Source: DAOUCV01 sp034432095 (GTDB lineage Bacteria > Chloroflexota > Dehalococcoidia > Dehalococcoidales > UBA2162). From it: DNA of 54,133 nt. Under the pieces are notes generated by a model that made no database searches, was not told where the DNA came from, and saw nothing but the letters and a program-made list of their open reading frames with translations. Below are positions 36,935 through 46,430 of the stretch, piece by piece. The first letter of the stretch is position 1; every line of letters begins with the position of its first letter. The stretch is taken from positions 1 to 54,133 of the forward strand of contig DAOUCV010000088.1 of assembly GCA_034432095.1 (NCBI GenBank), given 5' to 3'. Position numbers and translations under genes: made by a program.

Positions 36935-38639
36935 TCAGCCAATGGAAAAAACGCTACGCATCACCTCACTCATTGAGGTGATGCCTTCTTTCACCTTCAG
37001 CATCCCGTCCCGCTTCATGGTTATCATCCCTTCCCTGAGCGCCTCGGCTCTAATATCACTGGCACCGGCATTGCTGAGTAACATCCTCCTAATTTCCTCG
37101 CTCATGATCAGGATTTCAAAAAGCCCGGTTCGTCCCCGGTAGCCGGTATTGGCACACAGGTTACACCCTACAGCGCCATAAAAGGTGGCTATGGGTTCAT
37201 TCATTTCTTCATTGTAGGCCATTTGTTCCTCTAATGAGGGCTGAGATACCTCACGGCAGTGAGTACAGAGGCGGCGGACCATCCGTTGGGCGACAATACC
37301 GACCAGTGTTGAGGAGATAAGATACGGCTCAACACCCAAGTCCCTTAGCCGGAAAAGCACGCCAACGGCATCATTGCGTGGATTGAAGAGAGTACTAAAT
37401 GTCCCGTAAGAGCTGCCTGAACCGCTGTTGCTGCCGTATCTTTATCCCGTATCTCACCCACCAGAATAATATCGGGGTCATGCCGCATTATGGACCTCAG
37501 CCCGCTAGCAAAGGTTATCCCAGCCTTAAGGTTGACCTGGGTTTGACTGATGTCCTCAAAGCGGTACTCAATAGGGTCCTCGATTGTCAGGATATTACGT
37601 TCGTTTCGGTCGAGCTGGTTAATTGACGCGTAGAGGGTAGTCGTTTTGCCTGAGCCAGTAGGACCGCCCACCAGTATTAGACCGAAGGGACTTCCCAGCA
37701 TTGCCCGATACTTCTCGAGGGCCTCGGGTAAGAGACCCAACTCAGGCAAGGTGAAAAGGGAGAGAGACTTATCTAAAATTCGCAACGTTAACCTCTCCCC
37801 GTAAGCCGTCCCCATAGAGGCAACACGAATGTCAATATCTCTATCACCTACCCTGATAGAGAATTGACCGTCCTGAGGGCGTCTTTGTTCGGCGATGTTC
37901 ATGTCAGCCAGAATCTTGACCCTAGACACCAGTTGCATGTGAACGCTTAATGGCAGGGAAAACACGTCATGAAGGACCCCATCAATGCGGTAGCGGACCC
38001 GCAATCTATTCTCCTGGGGCTCAAGATGGATATCCGAGGCTCTATCCCGTACTGCCTGCGTTATTAATAAGTCCAGACTCTGAGCAATTGGCGTCCGGGC
38101 AACAAGATCTGGCGTAACCTCAGCCTCTTCTTCGACGGTAGGGGCTAACCGGCTTACCTGTTTCTCTATTTCGCTAGCGGACCGGTAGTTAAGGTCAATC
38201 GCCCGCTCAATATCAGAAGGAATCCCGAGGGCTACCTCAACCCTCATCTTAGCCTGAGCCTTGATGTCCTCTATGGTGCGGATATCCTCCGGGTCAGCCA
38301 TAACCACCACCAGAGCATCGCCGACTACGTCAAGGGGGATGAGAGTGTGTTTCCTGGCCACACTTTCCGGGATTAACCGCAGGGCATTGGGTTGAACCTT
38401 GTGTCTCTTGAGGTCGATTAGAGGCACATTTAGCTGGACACTGAGCACGGTGGCCAGGTCTTCAGCTTTGACCAGCCCCTGGTTTACCAGTATCTGCTTG
38501 AGTTCCCCTCCCTGCCTCCGCTGTAGCTCCAGGGCATTTTCTAACTGTTCGGCGGTGATGAGGTTCTCTTCAACCAGCATCTTGCCCAGGCTTTCACATG
38601 CTTCTCTTCAATAGCTCTCACCGATTCGTCTGTGTTCAC
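36935..38639 (-). pseudogene. pilB: pilB, two frameshifts
   Basis: Encodes the hexameric assembly ATPase PilB/GspE of about 568 residues. I place the start at GTG (plus 38637-38639), five bases after GGAG; that frame reads VNTDESVRAIEEKHVK. A lost A at about 38592-38594 shifts it to LGKMLVEENLITAEQL. The N-terminal GspE domain and ATPase core are clear: Walker A GGPTGSGKTTT, Walker B IILVGEIRD, and the family RRPQDG. A second one-base loss at 37374-37375 breaks IHANDAVGVLFRLRDLG. After it the zinc-binding CTHC and CNLC motifs follow, to 36935. Confidence 0.85.
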
Positions 38640-38708
38640 TTTTTCTCCTAAGTCCACGGGGAGACTTTATCGTTTATGCTGAGTAAAGTCATAGTTCTCT
38701 GTCTCGTT

Positions 38709-39095
38709 TCAGGTTTTGGCTGCCTTTTTCTTGGCCAGCAATGTCCTCACCCGACTCGTTGTTTCTGAAGGGGCGGCTGGTTTGATGATGTAGTCGTCAG
38801 CCCCTACCTTGAGCCCGGTGGCTTTATCTGTTTCCTGCGCTTTGTCCGAGAGCATCAAAATGGGCAGCTGGGCAGTCCGGGGGTCAGCCCGCAAGCGATG
38901 ACAAATCTCAAAACCATCTATGCCCGGCAGCATGACATCCAGAACAACGAGGTCAGGTTTATCATTTACAGCTTTCCTCAGTCCTTCCAGTCCGTTAGCG
39001 GCGGTGATCACTTGATAGCCCTCATGCTGGAGGGTGTATACCATAAGTCTCAGGGTACCCGGGTCGTCTTCGATAATTAAAATTTTATTATCCAT
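38709..39095 (-). CDS. Single-domain response regulator (CheY/PilG-like)
   Basis: A 128-aa receiver domain only. Phosphorylation Asp53 in VVLDVMLPG, acidic pocket Asp10-Asp11 and the conserved Lys in DYIIKP (about 104) are present. There is no output domain. It lies between pilA and pilB, and was probably a regulator of pilus assembly or twitching. No histidine kinase is in the window. Its frame is intact. Confidence 0.84.
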   Translation of the reverse strand: MDNKILIIEDDPGTLRLMVYTLQHEGYQVITAANGLEGLRKAVNDKPDLVVLDVMLPGIDGFEICHRLRADPRTAQLPILMLSDKAQETDKATGLKVGADDYIIKPAAPSETTSRVRTLLAKKKAAKT

Positions 39096-39174
39096 AAGAA
39101 TTACCTATAGCGTAACCTGTAGGTCTGTCATTCAGCCTTTTACATTTAGCTCAGGCACTGCTGGCAGCCGGTAG

Positions 39175-39526
39175 CTAGTGCTGAGTAACTTTTCCGGTAG
39201 AGTCACAGGAGTAGTTCGCTGATGTCATTCCCGTCCGCAGATAGTTCGGATACAATGGGTATCCAGTAGGAAAGGCTGACATATCGTTTGGTTGACGAGG
39301 TGACATTCACTGAACTTAGGCTATTTTTGGCCATCATGACATCCATGGCTGTCTGAACGGTTACTAGCTCGGTGGCTTGCGCTTCTTCTTCACCCGAGCC
39401 GATGACTCCGGTGACATTGAGCAGAACGACTGCGGCTAGTGCCGCCATAATGCCGATGACAACAAGCAGCTCTACCAGGGTAAAGCCCTTGCTATCCTGG
39501 CAAACTTTTCCTCCAAATCGCCTCAT
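39175..39526 (-). pseudogene. pilA: pilA, major type IV pilin, frameshifted
   Basis: The prepilin starts MRRFGGKV (ATG after GGAGG) and has a classic leader KG|FTLVELLVVIGIM, cut after Gly14 with Glu at +5. In the current frame it ends at 39203 with an unrelated tail. After the run AAA at 39287-39289, removing one A restores TNDMSAFPTGYPLYPNYLRTG, ending at the stop 39175-39177, which looks like the family's C-terminus. So one inserted A breaks a pilin of about 117 residues. Confidence 0.82.
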
Positions 39527-39545
39527 GGTTTCGCCTCCTTCCCTC

Positions 39546-39812
39546 CTATTTCTTGCGTTTGTTGTTCTCACAGTTCTCTCCCTTTTTTCTGTCCGGCGTC
39601 GGTTTGTTTTTGCCCCTGAGCAGTTCCTTATCTATAGGCATGTTATATTCCCTCAAGAAAGCTACCAGGGCCGCCTGTGGGATACGGTACTGCCCGTGGG
39701 GGTGAAGATAAGCGTCGAGTTTCTCAGACTTAATCCACTTTAGGACTGTAGACCTGCTTACGCTACAGTACTTCATGACATCGCCGGTAGTTAACCTTCT
39801 TTCAGCATCCAT
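39546..39812 (-). CDS. Small helix-turn-helix DNA-binding protein (excisionase/MerR-like)
   Basis: An 88-aa protein with an N-terminal excisionase-type HTH (LTTGDVMKYCSVSRSTVLKWIKSEKLDAY, about 7-35), a wing segment HGQYRIPQAALVAFL, and a Lys/Arg-rich tail. Such genes often head pilus operons of this type together with the response regulator. It is the first gene of the minus-strand pilus operon and probably its regulator. Reading frame is intact. Confidence 0.72.
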   Translation of the reverse strand: MDAERRLTTGDVMKYCSVSRSTVLKWIKSEKLDAYLHPHGQYRIPQAALVAFLREYNMPIDKELLRGKNKPTPDRKKGENCENNKRKK

Positions 39813-40321
39813 TTAATATAACCCCCAATTAGCTTCTTAACGGAACGGTTTTTTAAGCCACTGTAGTTCTATGTGCTATATGAGACCTCCGATACCTTGT
39901 TTACATTTTGTTTTCATTAGAGATAGTAGGCGTTCGTTACCGTCTATAGCCCATCCGTACTAGAAGGAATGAGTAATTGTGGCTATTGGTCCAGACTGTA
40001 GTTACGATTCTGTGGGAGGGACCTTACGCAGTAAAAGCCTGAACTCCACATCCTGGTGATTTTTTAACAAGATTTAACGCCAGTTTTATGTCCCCATAAA
40101 TGTCCGGAGCTTAAAATCAAAAATAGAGATAAGAAAGCCCGTGAGTAGTGCCTAAGGTCAGCAAGTAATCGTACAGAGTAGGGCTCAGATAGTGATTACG
40201 GGGATGCCGGATAGGGCTCTTTGGGAAAAAGAGTCTGGGGAAAATAGACTGGCGAGGAGAAGCAAAAGGTATTGAGTTATGGATAAGCCTCAATCTAGCT
40301 GATTTAATAGTGACTATTGTG
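39813..40321. other. Intergenic stretch between pilus and trp operons
   Basis: About 510 bases with no gene I can support. It must hold the pilus operon promoter on the minus strand, but I could not assign one convincingly. A short hairpin (CTCTTT with AAAGAG) lies near 40217-40235. Confidence 0.4.
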
Positions 40322-40353
40322 ACTATGAGAGCCTTTTACTATGAGAGCCTTTT
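40322..40353 (+). repeat. Tandem 16-bp direct repeat upstream of the trp promoter
   Basis: The unit ACTATGAGAGCCTTTT occurs twice without a gap, at 40322-40337 and 40338-40353. It ends five bases before the -35 box of the trp promoter. It could be a binding site for an activator, or simply a recent duplication. Confidence 0.75.
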
Positions 40354-40358
40354 ACTAC

Positions 40359-40388
40359 TTGACAAAAAGTCTGGCCTCAGTTTATACT
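40359..40388 (+). promoter_or_regulatory. trp operon promoter
   Basis: A consensus TTGACA (40359-40364) and TATACT (40383-40388) are separated by 18 bases. Transcription should start about 40395, upstream of the T-box leader. Confidence 0.65.
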
Positions 40389-40395
40389 TTTCGCA

Positions 40396-40700
40396 AAGGG
40401 AATATTGAAAGGCTGGGAACGAGACTAGTATGTCCCGAGCGAGGCTCAGAGAGCCGGGTCAGGTGCGAGCCGGTGCCAGACGCAGGGGCTGAATGGACTC
40501 GGGAGCTGCAGCCAAAAGTCCTGATCTGGTCAGGATAAGTAGGTGTCGACGGAAGAGGGCACCGTTAGCATAGCCCAGGGTATTGACCGATTTTATTCGG
40601 GACTCGTACCTGAGAGAGATGGTTGCTACAATTTTTTGGGCAATCAAGTAGGGTGGCACCGCGGAGGAGAACCCCTCGCCCCTAGGCGAGGGGTTTCTAT
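40396..40700 (+). promoter_or_regulatory. T-box riboswitch leader specific for tRNA-Trp
   Basis: The T-box signature AGGGTGGCACCGCGG is at 40650-40664. Stem I has a base helix CCCGAG (40434-40439) pairing with CTCGGG (40498-40503), and directly before the 3' strand the specifier loop reads GAA-TGG-A, giving the Trp codon TGG at 40494-40496. The UGGC bulge in the T-box fits a tRNA with discriminator G, as in tRNA-Trp. Uncharged tRNA-Trp should bind and prevent the terminator at 40670-40695, turning on trp genes when Trp is scarce. Confidence 0.9.
40670..40700 (+). terminator. Conditional terminator of the T-box leader
   Basis: An 11-bp stem (40670-40680 with 40685-40695) and the loop CCTA are followed by a U-rich run TTTCTATTTATT. 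This is the alternative to the antiterminator formed by the T-box. Confidence 0.85.
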
Positions 40701-40719
40701 TTATTACTGGAGAGGTCTT

Positions 40720-42198
40720 ATGTATTATCCGACACTAGAAGAAGTTAAGAAGCTCAGATGGGATGGTAATTTAGTACCTGTTTACCGTGAAATTGTGGCT
40801 GATTTGGAGACACCGGTGTCCGCCTTCCTCAAAATCGCTCGTGGCGGCTATTCTTTTCTTTTGGAAAGTGTGGAGGGTGGTGAACGACTGGCTCGTTACA
40901 GTTTTATCGGTACTGAACCATATCGGGTGCTGACCATCAGGGGTGAGGATAAGGTTGACCCGCTGCCCCTCATCGCTGAGGAATTGAGCCGGTATAAGGT
41001 AGCACCAGTCGGCGAGCTGCCTAAGTTCTGTGGCGGTGCTGTAGGTTATCTCAGTTACGAAACGGCGACACGTTTCGAGGAGTTGCCCTCTCCAGACCGC
41101 GACCCGTTAGGTTTACCCGAATCGCTATTTCTCTTCGTGGATACCGTGCTCATCTTCGACCATGTAACTCATAAGATTAAGATTTTGAGTCATGTACATC
41201 TCGACGGAGATATAGAAGAAGCCTATCAAAAGGCGGTGGGTAAGATTGATGAGCTGGTAACCAGGCTGAATCAACCAATCCAGCCCAGACAGCAGGTGAA
41301 CGGGACGGTCAAGCTACTTCAAAGAGAGTCCAAGCCCACGTCAAACTTCACCCGGGAGGAATACGAAGCCGCTGTGGTCAAGATAAAGCAGTATATCACG
41401 GCTGGTGAAGTTATTCAGGTGGTGCCATCCCAGCGCTGGTCCCAACCGACTAGGGCTACCCCCTTTAACATCTATAGGGCACTGCGTACCATCAACCCCT
41501 CTCCCTATATGTACTACTTTGATTTTAAGGACTTTTACGTTATTGGGGCTTCTCCCGAGATCCTGGTGAGGGTTGAGGATGGTACTGTGGTGACCCGTCC
41601 GCTGGCTGGTACCAGGCCGAGAGGGAAGGACCCAGCTGAAGACGCCAGGCTGGAGCAGGAGCTTCGCCATGATGAAAAGGAGAGGGCAGAACATATCATG
41701 CTGGTTGACCTGGGGCGCAACGATATCGGGCGGTTTAGCGAGCCAGGCACAGTTGAAGTCAGTGAACTGATGGAAGTCGAGCGTTACTCCCATGTTATGC
41801 ACTTGGTTACCAATGTGCAGGGTAAGCTGCGGCGTGACATGGATGCCTATGCTGCCCTGAGGGCCTGCTTTCCCGCTGGCACCGTGTCCGGGGCGCCTAA
41901 AATCCGGGCGATGGAAATAATCGCTGAAGTTGAGCCTGAGAAAAGAGGACCTTATGCTGGAGCCGTCGGCTACTTTTCCTTCTCCGGCACTATGGATATG
42001 GCGATAGCCATAAGGACTATGGTGGTTAAACAGGGCATTGCCTATACCCAGGCGGGGGGTGGCATCGTCCATGATAGTGTTCCCGAACGCGAGTATGAGG
42101 AGACGATGAATAAAGCTAGGGCACTGCTTAATGCCATCAGTCAGGCTGAGAGCTCAGATTCTTTTATGCCGGGAGGGAGTCGTGCTGCTGCTGATTGA
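40720..42198 (+). CDS. trpE: Anthranilate synthase component I
   Basis: A 492-aa chorismate-binding subunit that makes anthranilate from chorismate and ammonia. The N-terminal tryptophan-binding motif LLES is in SFLLESVEGG, so feedback inhibition by Trp is expected. Family segments include PSPYMYYFDF, GASPEILVR, TRPLAGTRPRG and GTVSGAPKIRAMEI. The start at 40720 follows GGAGAGG; a frame opening at 40543 would run back through the T-box and is wrong. The end overlaps trpG by 17 bases. Confidence 0.95.
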   Translation: MYYPTLEEVKKLRWDGNLVPVYREIVADLETPVSAFLKIARGGYSFLLESVEGGERLARYSFIGTEPYRVLTIRGEDKVDPLPLIAEELSRYKVAPVGELPKFCGGAVGYLSYETATRFEELPSPDRDPLGLPESLFLFVDTVLIFDHVTHKIKILSHVHLDGDIEEAYQKAVGKIDELVTRLNQPIQPRQQVNGTVKLLQRESKPTSNFTREEYEAAVVKIKQYITAGEVIQVVPSQRWSQPTRATPFNIYRALRTINPSPYMYYFDFKDFYVIGASPEILVRVEDGTVVTRPLAGTRPRGKDPAEDARLEQELRHDEKERAEHIMLVDLGRNDIGRFSEPGTVEVSELMEVERYSHVMHLVTNVQGKLRRDMDAYAALRACFPAGTVSGAPKIRAMEIIAEVEPEKRGPYAGAVGYFSFSGTMDMAIAIRTMVVKQGIAYTQAGGGIVHDSVPEREYEETMNKARALLNAISQAESSDSFMPGGSRAAAD

Positions 42199-42760
42199 TA
42201 ACTACGATAGCTTTACCTATAACCTCTTCCAGTACCTGAGTGAACTGGGGGAGGAGGTAGTAGTGGTGCGTAATGACAAGACCACTCTTGATGAGATTAG
42301 CCGGATGAGACCCGAGCGCATAGTTATCTCCCCCGGCCCATCAACCCCACTGCGTGCCGGAATCTCCAACGAGGTCATCAAGCACTTCGGTCCTGCCTTG
42401 CCGATACTGGGGGTCTGCCTGGGGCACCAGTGTATCGGTTTTAGCTATGGTGGCACAATAGGTCAGGCTAAGCAGATAATGCACGGCAAGTCGTCCCTTA
42501 TCTATCATAACGGACAGGGAGTGCTGGCTGGTTTGCCTAACCCCTTCTCGGCCATCCGCTACCACTCGCTGGTAGTGAAGCGGCAAGGACTACCTGACTG
42601 TCTTGAAGTGACTGCCTGGACGGACGATGGCGAGATTATGGGGCTCAGGCACAAGCAGTATCCGGTAGAGGGCGTCCAGTTCCACCCCGAGTCCTTCATG
42701 ACCGAAGTGGGGAAAGACTTACTAAAGAATTTCCTAAACAAAGGGGTAAACCAAAAATGA
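42182..42760 (+). CDS. trpG: Anthranilate synthase component II (glutamine amidotransferase)
   Basis: A 192-aa class I glutamine amidotransferase that supplies ammonia to TrpE. Nucleophile Cys79 lies in GVCLGHQ, and the His/Glu pair in FHPES. Start GTG at 42182 follows GGGAGGGAG and opens VLLLIDNYDSF, the normal family start; an ATG at 42131 adds a non-conserved lead. The stop overlaps the trpD start (ATGA). Confidence 0.94.
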   Translation: MLLLIDNYDSFTYNLFQYLSELGEEVVVVRNDKTTLDEISRMRPERIVISPGPSTPLRAGISNEVIKHFGPALPILGVCLGHQCIGFSYGGTIGQAKQIMHGKSSLIYHNGQGVLAGLPNPFSAIRYHSLVVKRQGLPDCLEVTAWTDDGEIMGLRHKQYPVEGVQFHPESFMTEVGKDLLKNFLNKGVNQK

Positions 42761-43770
42761 TTAGAGAAGCTATTCAGACTTTAGTAGCTGGGAAGTCGCT
42801 GACTATGGATGAGGCGGCACAGGTTATGGAGGAGATAATGGAGGGGCAGGTCACCCCGGCTCAGTTCGGGGCTTTTGTTACCGCCCTCAGGCTCAAAGGG
42901 GAGACCGCTGATGAAATTGCTGGTTTGGCTAAGACGATGAGGGCTAAAGCCGTGCGGGTAGAAACGGCATCTCCGGTTGTGGATGTTGTCGGCACCGGAG
43001 GCGATGGTTTGAACACCTTTAATATTTCCACCACGGCGGCTTTTGTCGTTGCTGGAGCGGGACTGAAAGTAGCCAAACACGGCAACCGCGCCGCCAGCAG
43101 TCAGTGCGGCAGCGCCGATGTGCTGGAAGCCCTGGGGGTTAAGCTTGAACTTACGGCTGAGCAGGTACAGCAGTGTATTGAGGAGGTGGGGATAGGTTTT
43201 ATGTTCGCCCCGGCATTCCACCCGGCGATGAAATATGCGGCGGCTCTCAGGCGTGAGATTGGCATCCGTACGGTGTTCAACATCGTCGGACCTCTGACCA
43301 ACCCGGCTGATGCCAAGGCTTATCTGCTGGGTGTTGCCGATAGCTCATTGGTAAGGAAGCTGGCACAGGTCCTAGAGAGTCTGGGGTGTCATCACGCCCT
43401 TGTCGTCCACGGTGGTGACGGATTGGATGAAATCACCATTACCGGAAAAACACGGGTTTGTGAACTTAAAGAAGGTCGTATTACCAGCTATACCATCAGC
43501 CCGGAAGACTTTGGTTTACCCAGGGCTGACCTGGCTAGCCTTAAGGGTGGCACCGCCACTGAAAACTCAGCCTTGTTGCGTTCTATCCTGTCCGGTGCCC
43601 CTGGTTCCCAACGAGATGTAGTGTTGATGAACGCTGCGGCCGCTCTGGTTGCCGGTGATAAGGCAAAGACAATTCAGCAAGGGATGGACTTAGCTAAAGA
43701 GGCTCTGGACAATGGTAAAGCCCTGGCGAAACTCGAACAGCTAATCAAGCTCAGCCAGAGCTTTACCTAG
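42757..43770 (+). CDS. trpD: Anthranilate phosphoribosyltransferase
   Basis: A 337-aa enzyme that joins anthranilate to PRPP. The PRPP site GTGGDGLNTFNIST (from about residue 72), KHGNRAASS, and the metal-binding region VHGGDGLDEI are intact. Normal length. Confidence 0.95.
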   Translation: MIREAIQTLVAGKSLTMDEAAQVMEEIMEGQVTPAQFGAFVTALRLKGETADEIAGLAKTMRAKAVRVETASPVVDVVGTGGDGLNTFNISTTAAFVVAGAGLKVAKHGNRAASSQCGSADVLEALGVKLELTAEQVQQCIEEVGIGFMFAPAFHPAMKYAAALRREIGIRTVFNIVGPLTNPADAKAYLLGVADSSLVRKLAQVLESLGCHHALVVHGGDGLDEITITGKTRVCELKEGRITSYTISPEDFGLPRADLASLKGGTATENSALLRSILSGAPGSQRDVVLMNAAAALVAGDKAKTIQQGMDLAKEALDNGKALAKLEQLIKLSQSFT

Positions 43771-43779
43771 AGGCAGAAA

Positions 43780-44553
43780 ATGATCTTAGACCAGATAGTT
43801 GCCCATAGTAGGCTGGAACTTGAGAAACGGAAGAGGAGCTTTTCTCTGGAGGAAGTGCGGAGGGTTGCTTTGGAACAGCCTCCGTCCCTCAACTTTGCTT
43901 CGGCTCTGCGTGGCGAGCGCATTAAGCTCATTGCCGAGGTCAAAAAAGCTTCGCCCTCGAAGGGCATTATCCGTTCCGATTTTGACCCGGTGGAGATAGC
44001 CAAGATTTACGCTGGTAACGGAGCCTCGGCAATATCGGTATTGACTGAGTCAAAGTACTTTCAGGGCAGCCTCGGTCACCTCAAGGGTATTAGAAAGACA
44101 ATAGGGAATAAGCTGCCTGTGCTGAGGAAGGATTTCATCCTTGAGCCCTATCAGGTCTATGAATCAAGAGCCTATGGTGCCGATGGCTTATTGCTCATTG
44201 TGGGTATTTTGACTCCCGAGAAGCTGGAGGAATTGCTGAAGCTAAGTCATGAGCTTGGTATGGGTTGTCTGGTAGAAGTGCATAACGAAGCTGAGCTTGA
44301 GATTGCTCTGAAAAGCGGGGCACGGGTCATTGGCATCAATAACCGTGACTTGAACACTTTTGAAGTAGACCTGACTACTACCCAGCGGCTAAGACGACTT
44401 ATCCCCCGAGACAGAATAGCAGTCAGCGAAAGTGGCATAAAAGACCGCCGTGATGTAGAAAAGCTGGCTGATTGGGGCGTGGATGCCGTTCTCATCGGTG
44501 AGTCTTTAGTGTCAGCCGCTGACATTGCGGCTAAGATTAAGGAGATTTTGTGA
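43780..44553 (+). CDS. trpC: Indole-3-glycerol phosphate synthase
   Basis: A 257-aa TIM-barrel enzyme that closes the indole ring. Visible catalytic segments: LIAEVKKASPSKG (Glu and Lys), PVLRKDFI, NNRDLNTF, and SESGI. The start lies nine bases after trpD. The stop overlaps the trpF start by four bases. Confidence 0.95.
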   Translation: MILDQIVAHSRLELEKRKRSFSLEEVRRVALEQPPSLNFASALRGERIKLIAEVKKASPSKGIIRSDFDPVEIAKIYAGNGASAISVLTESKYFQGSLGHLKGIRKTIGNKLPVLRKDFILEPYQVYESRAYGADGLLLIVGILTPEKLEELLKLSHELGMGCLVEVHNEAELEIALKSGARVIGINNRDLNTFEVDLTTTQRLRRLIPRDRIAVSESGIKDRRDVEKLADWGVDAVLIGESLVSAADIAAKIKEIL

Positions 44554-45206
44554 CCAAGGTCAAGATTTGCGGGTTATCCGAGATAGAGCATGCCCTAGCC
44601 GCTGGTGAAGCGGGTGCCGATTTCCTGGGGCTGGTCTTTGCCCCCAGCCGGCGTCAGATTTCTCCTGAAAAGGCACGGCAGATAGCAGAAGCGGTGCATA
44701 ATTTGAAAAATCGACCGGAGGTGGTTGGCATCTTTGTTAATCTAGCCTCTGAGGAAATCAATCGTATTGCTGAGCACTGCCGGTTAGACTGGGTGCAGCT
44801 CAGTGGCGCTGAAACCTGGCAGTATTGCCGGGAGATTAACAAACCGCTTATCAAGGTCATCCATGTCGCTCAAAATCAGCGGGCTGAAGATGTAATCGCT
44901 GAAATTCAACGGGGCTATGAGGTATTGACGAAAGGATTTTTCTGTCTTCTGGATTCACAGGTCGGTGATGCTTATGGTGGGACAGGGCAGGTCTTTAACT
45001 GGCAGTTGGCTAAGGAAGTGTCGGCCAGGTTTCCCGTGATGGTTGCCGGTGGGCTGACCCCAACCAATGTTGGTCGGCTAATCAGGGAGGTTGATCCTTG
45101 GGGAGTTGATGTTTCATCGGGCGTGGAGACCAACGGACGAAAAGACATTTCAAAAATCAGGGAGTTTATCAGTAGAGTGAAGGGAATTAAGGGAAGAAGC
45201 CATTGA
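44550..45206 (+). CDS. trpF: Phosphoribosylanthranilate isomerase
   Basis: A 218-aa TIM barrel that performs the Amadori rearrangement before TrpC. Catalytic Cys7 is in KICG, and the acidic partner is in VDVSSGVE. Start is GTG, overlapping the trpC stop (GTGA). Confidence 0.94.
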   Translation: MTKVKICGLSEIEHALAAGEAGADFLGLVFAPSRRQISPEKARQIAEAVHNLKNRPEVVGIFVNLASEEINRIAEHCRLDWVQLSGAETWQYCREINKPLIKVIHVAQNQRAEDVIAEIQRGYEVLTKGFFCLLDSQVGDAYGGTGQVFNWQLAKEVSARFPVMVAGGLTPTNVGRLIREVDPWGVDVSSGVETNGRKDISKIREFISRVKGIKGRSH

Positions 45207-45242
45207 CCACCAGACCTTAAACAGATTTGAAGGGAGAAAAAA

Positions 45243-46430
45243 TTGCTGTCTGATAATAGAGGATACTTTGGAGACTACGGCGGACGGTTTGTCCCGGAGA
45301 CACTGATGCCGGTCCTGGATGAGCTTTTGGCAGTCTATGAAGGAGCGAAGGCTGATGCCACTTTCTGGGCTGAATTTGACTCGCTCTCCCGTGACTACTC
45401 AGGAAGGCCAACACCGCTCTATCTGGCGGAAAAGCTAACCGAACACTGCGGCGGCGCTAAGATTTTCCTCAAGCGGGAGGACTTGGCTCATACCGGAGCC
45501 CATAAAATCAACAACGCTCTGGGGCAGGGCCTTCTTGCCCGCAGAATGGGCAAGCGGAGAATCATTGCTGAGACCGGAGCTGGGCAGCATGGGGTGGCTA
45601 CTGCTGCAGTGTGCGCCATGCTGGGGCTGGAGTGCATCATTTATATGGGTGAGGAAGATATAAAACGCCAGTCCCTGAATGTCTTCCGTATGAAGCTAAT
45701 GGGTGCCGAAGTAAGGCCAGTGTCCGGGGGCAGCCGAACCCTGAAGGATGCCATCAACGAGGCAATAAGAGACTGGGTGACTAATGCTTGGGATACATAC
45801 TACCTTCTTGGCTCAGTCGTGGGTCCCCACCCTTACCCACTCATGGTGCGGGATTTCCAGTCAATAATCGGTAGGGAGACGAGACAGCAAATACTGGATA
45901 AATTAGGGCGTTTGCCCAACTACATAATTGCCTGTGTCGGCGGGGGCAGTAACGCCATCGGCATCTTCTATCCTTTCTTAAAGGACAAGGATGTCAGGCT
46001 TATCGGGGTGGAGGCAGCGGGAAAGGGGCTGGATACTGGTAAGCATGCTGCCTCACTGGTGGCGGGAAGAGTGGGAATACTCCACGGTGCCAAATCCTAT
46101 ATCCTCCAGGATAATTATGGACAGATTAAGGAGACGCACAGCATCTCGGCAGGGCTGGACTATCCGGGGGTCGGTCCGGAGCACAGCTACCTCAAGGATA
46201 CCGGACGTGCCACCTATGTCGCCGTAAGCGATGATGAAGCGCTTGAGGGCTTTCAGCTACTCTGCCATACCGAGGGCATTACTCCAGCCCTCGAGCCGGC
46301 TCACGCTATCTTCTATGCCGCCCGGATGGCAGGTGGACTGGATAAGGAGCAAATCATCATCGTCAACCTCTCCGGACGTGGCGATAAGGACATAGATATT
46401 GTGGCTAAGGCACTGGGGGCGAAACCTTGA
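45243..46430 (+). CDS. trpB: Tryptophan synthase beta subunit
   Basis: A 395-aa PLP enzyme that joins indole and serine. Schiff-base Lys88 is in HTGAHKINN, the phosphate cup is GGGSNAIG, and the family start is GYFGDYGGRFVPET. It is the TrpB1 type that pairs with TrpA. Start is TTG after GGGAG. The next gene's TTG overlaps its stop (TTGA). Confidence 0.95.
   Translation: MLSDNRGYFGDYGGRFVPETLMPVLDELLAVYEGAKADATFWAEFDSLSRDYSGRPTPLYLAEKLTEHCGGAKIFLKREDLAHTGAHKINNALGQGLLARRMGKRRIIAETGAGQHGVATAAVCAMLGLECIIYMGEEDIKRQSLNVFRMKLMGAEVRPVSGGSRTLKDAINEAIRDWVTNAWDTYYLLGSVVGPHPYPLMVRDFQSIIGRETRQQILDKLGRLPNYIIACVGGGSNAIGIFYPFLKDKDVRLIGVEAAGKGLDTGKHAASLVAGRVGILHGAKSYILQDNYGQIKETHSISAGLDYPGVGPEHSYLKDTGRATYVAVSDDEALEGFQLLCHTEGITPALEPAHAIFYAARMAGGLDKEQIIIVNLSGRGDKDIDIVAKALGAKP

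Noticed and set aside
32268..38639. Programmed frameshifting or stop-codon recoding to rescue all pilus genes
   Set aside because: Too many sites of different types, including a deletion. No frameshift signals such as a slippery heptamer with a downstream structure were seen, and no sign of recoding elsewhere.
40322..40353. A CRISPR array
   Set aside because: Only two adjacent copies without spacers, and no cas genes.
40543..40719. An N-terminal extension of trpE
   Set aside because: It runs through the T-box and terminator and has no homology to TrpE. The ATG at 40720 has a good ribosome site.
41341..42072. A 243-codon open frame on the minus strand opposite trpE
   Set aside because: No ribosome site, no family features; the plus strand is clearly coding for TrpE.
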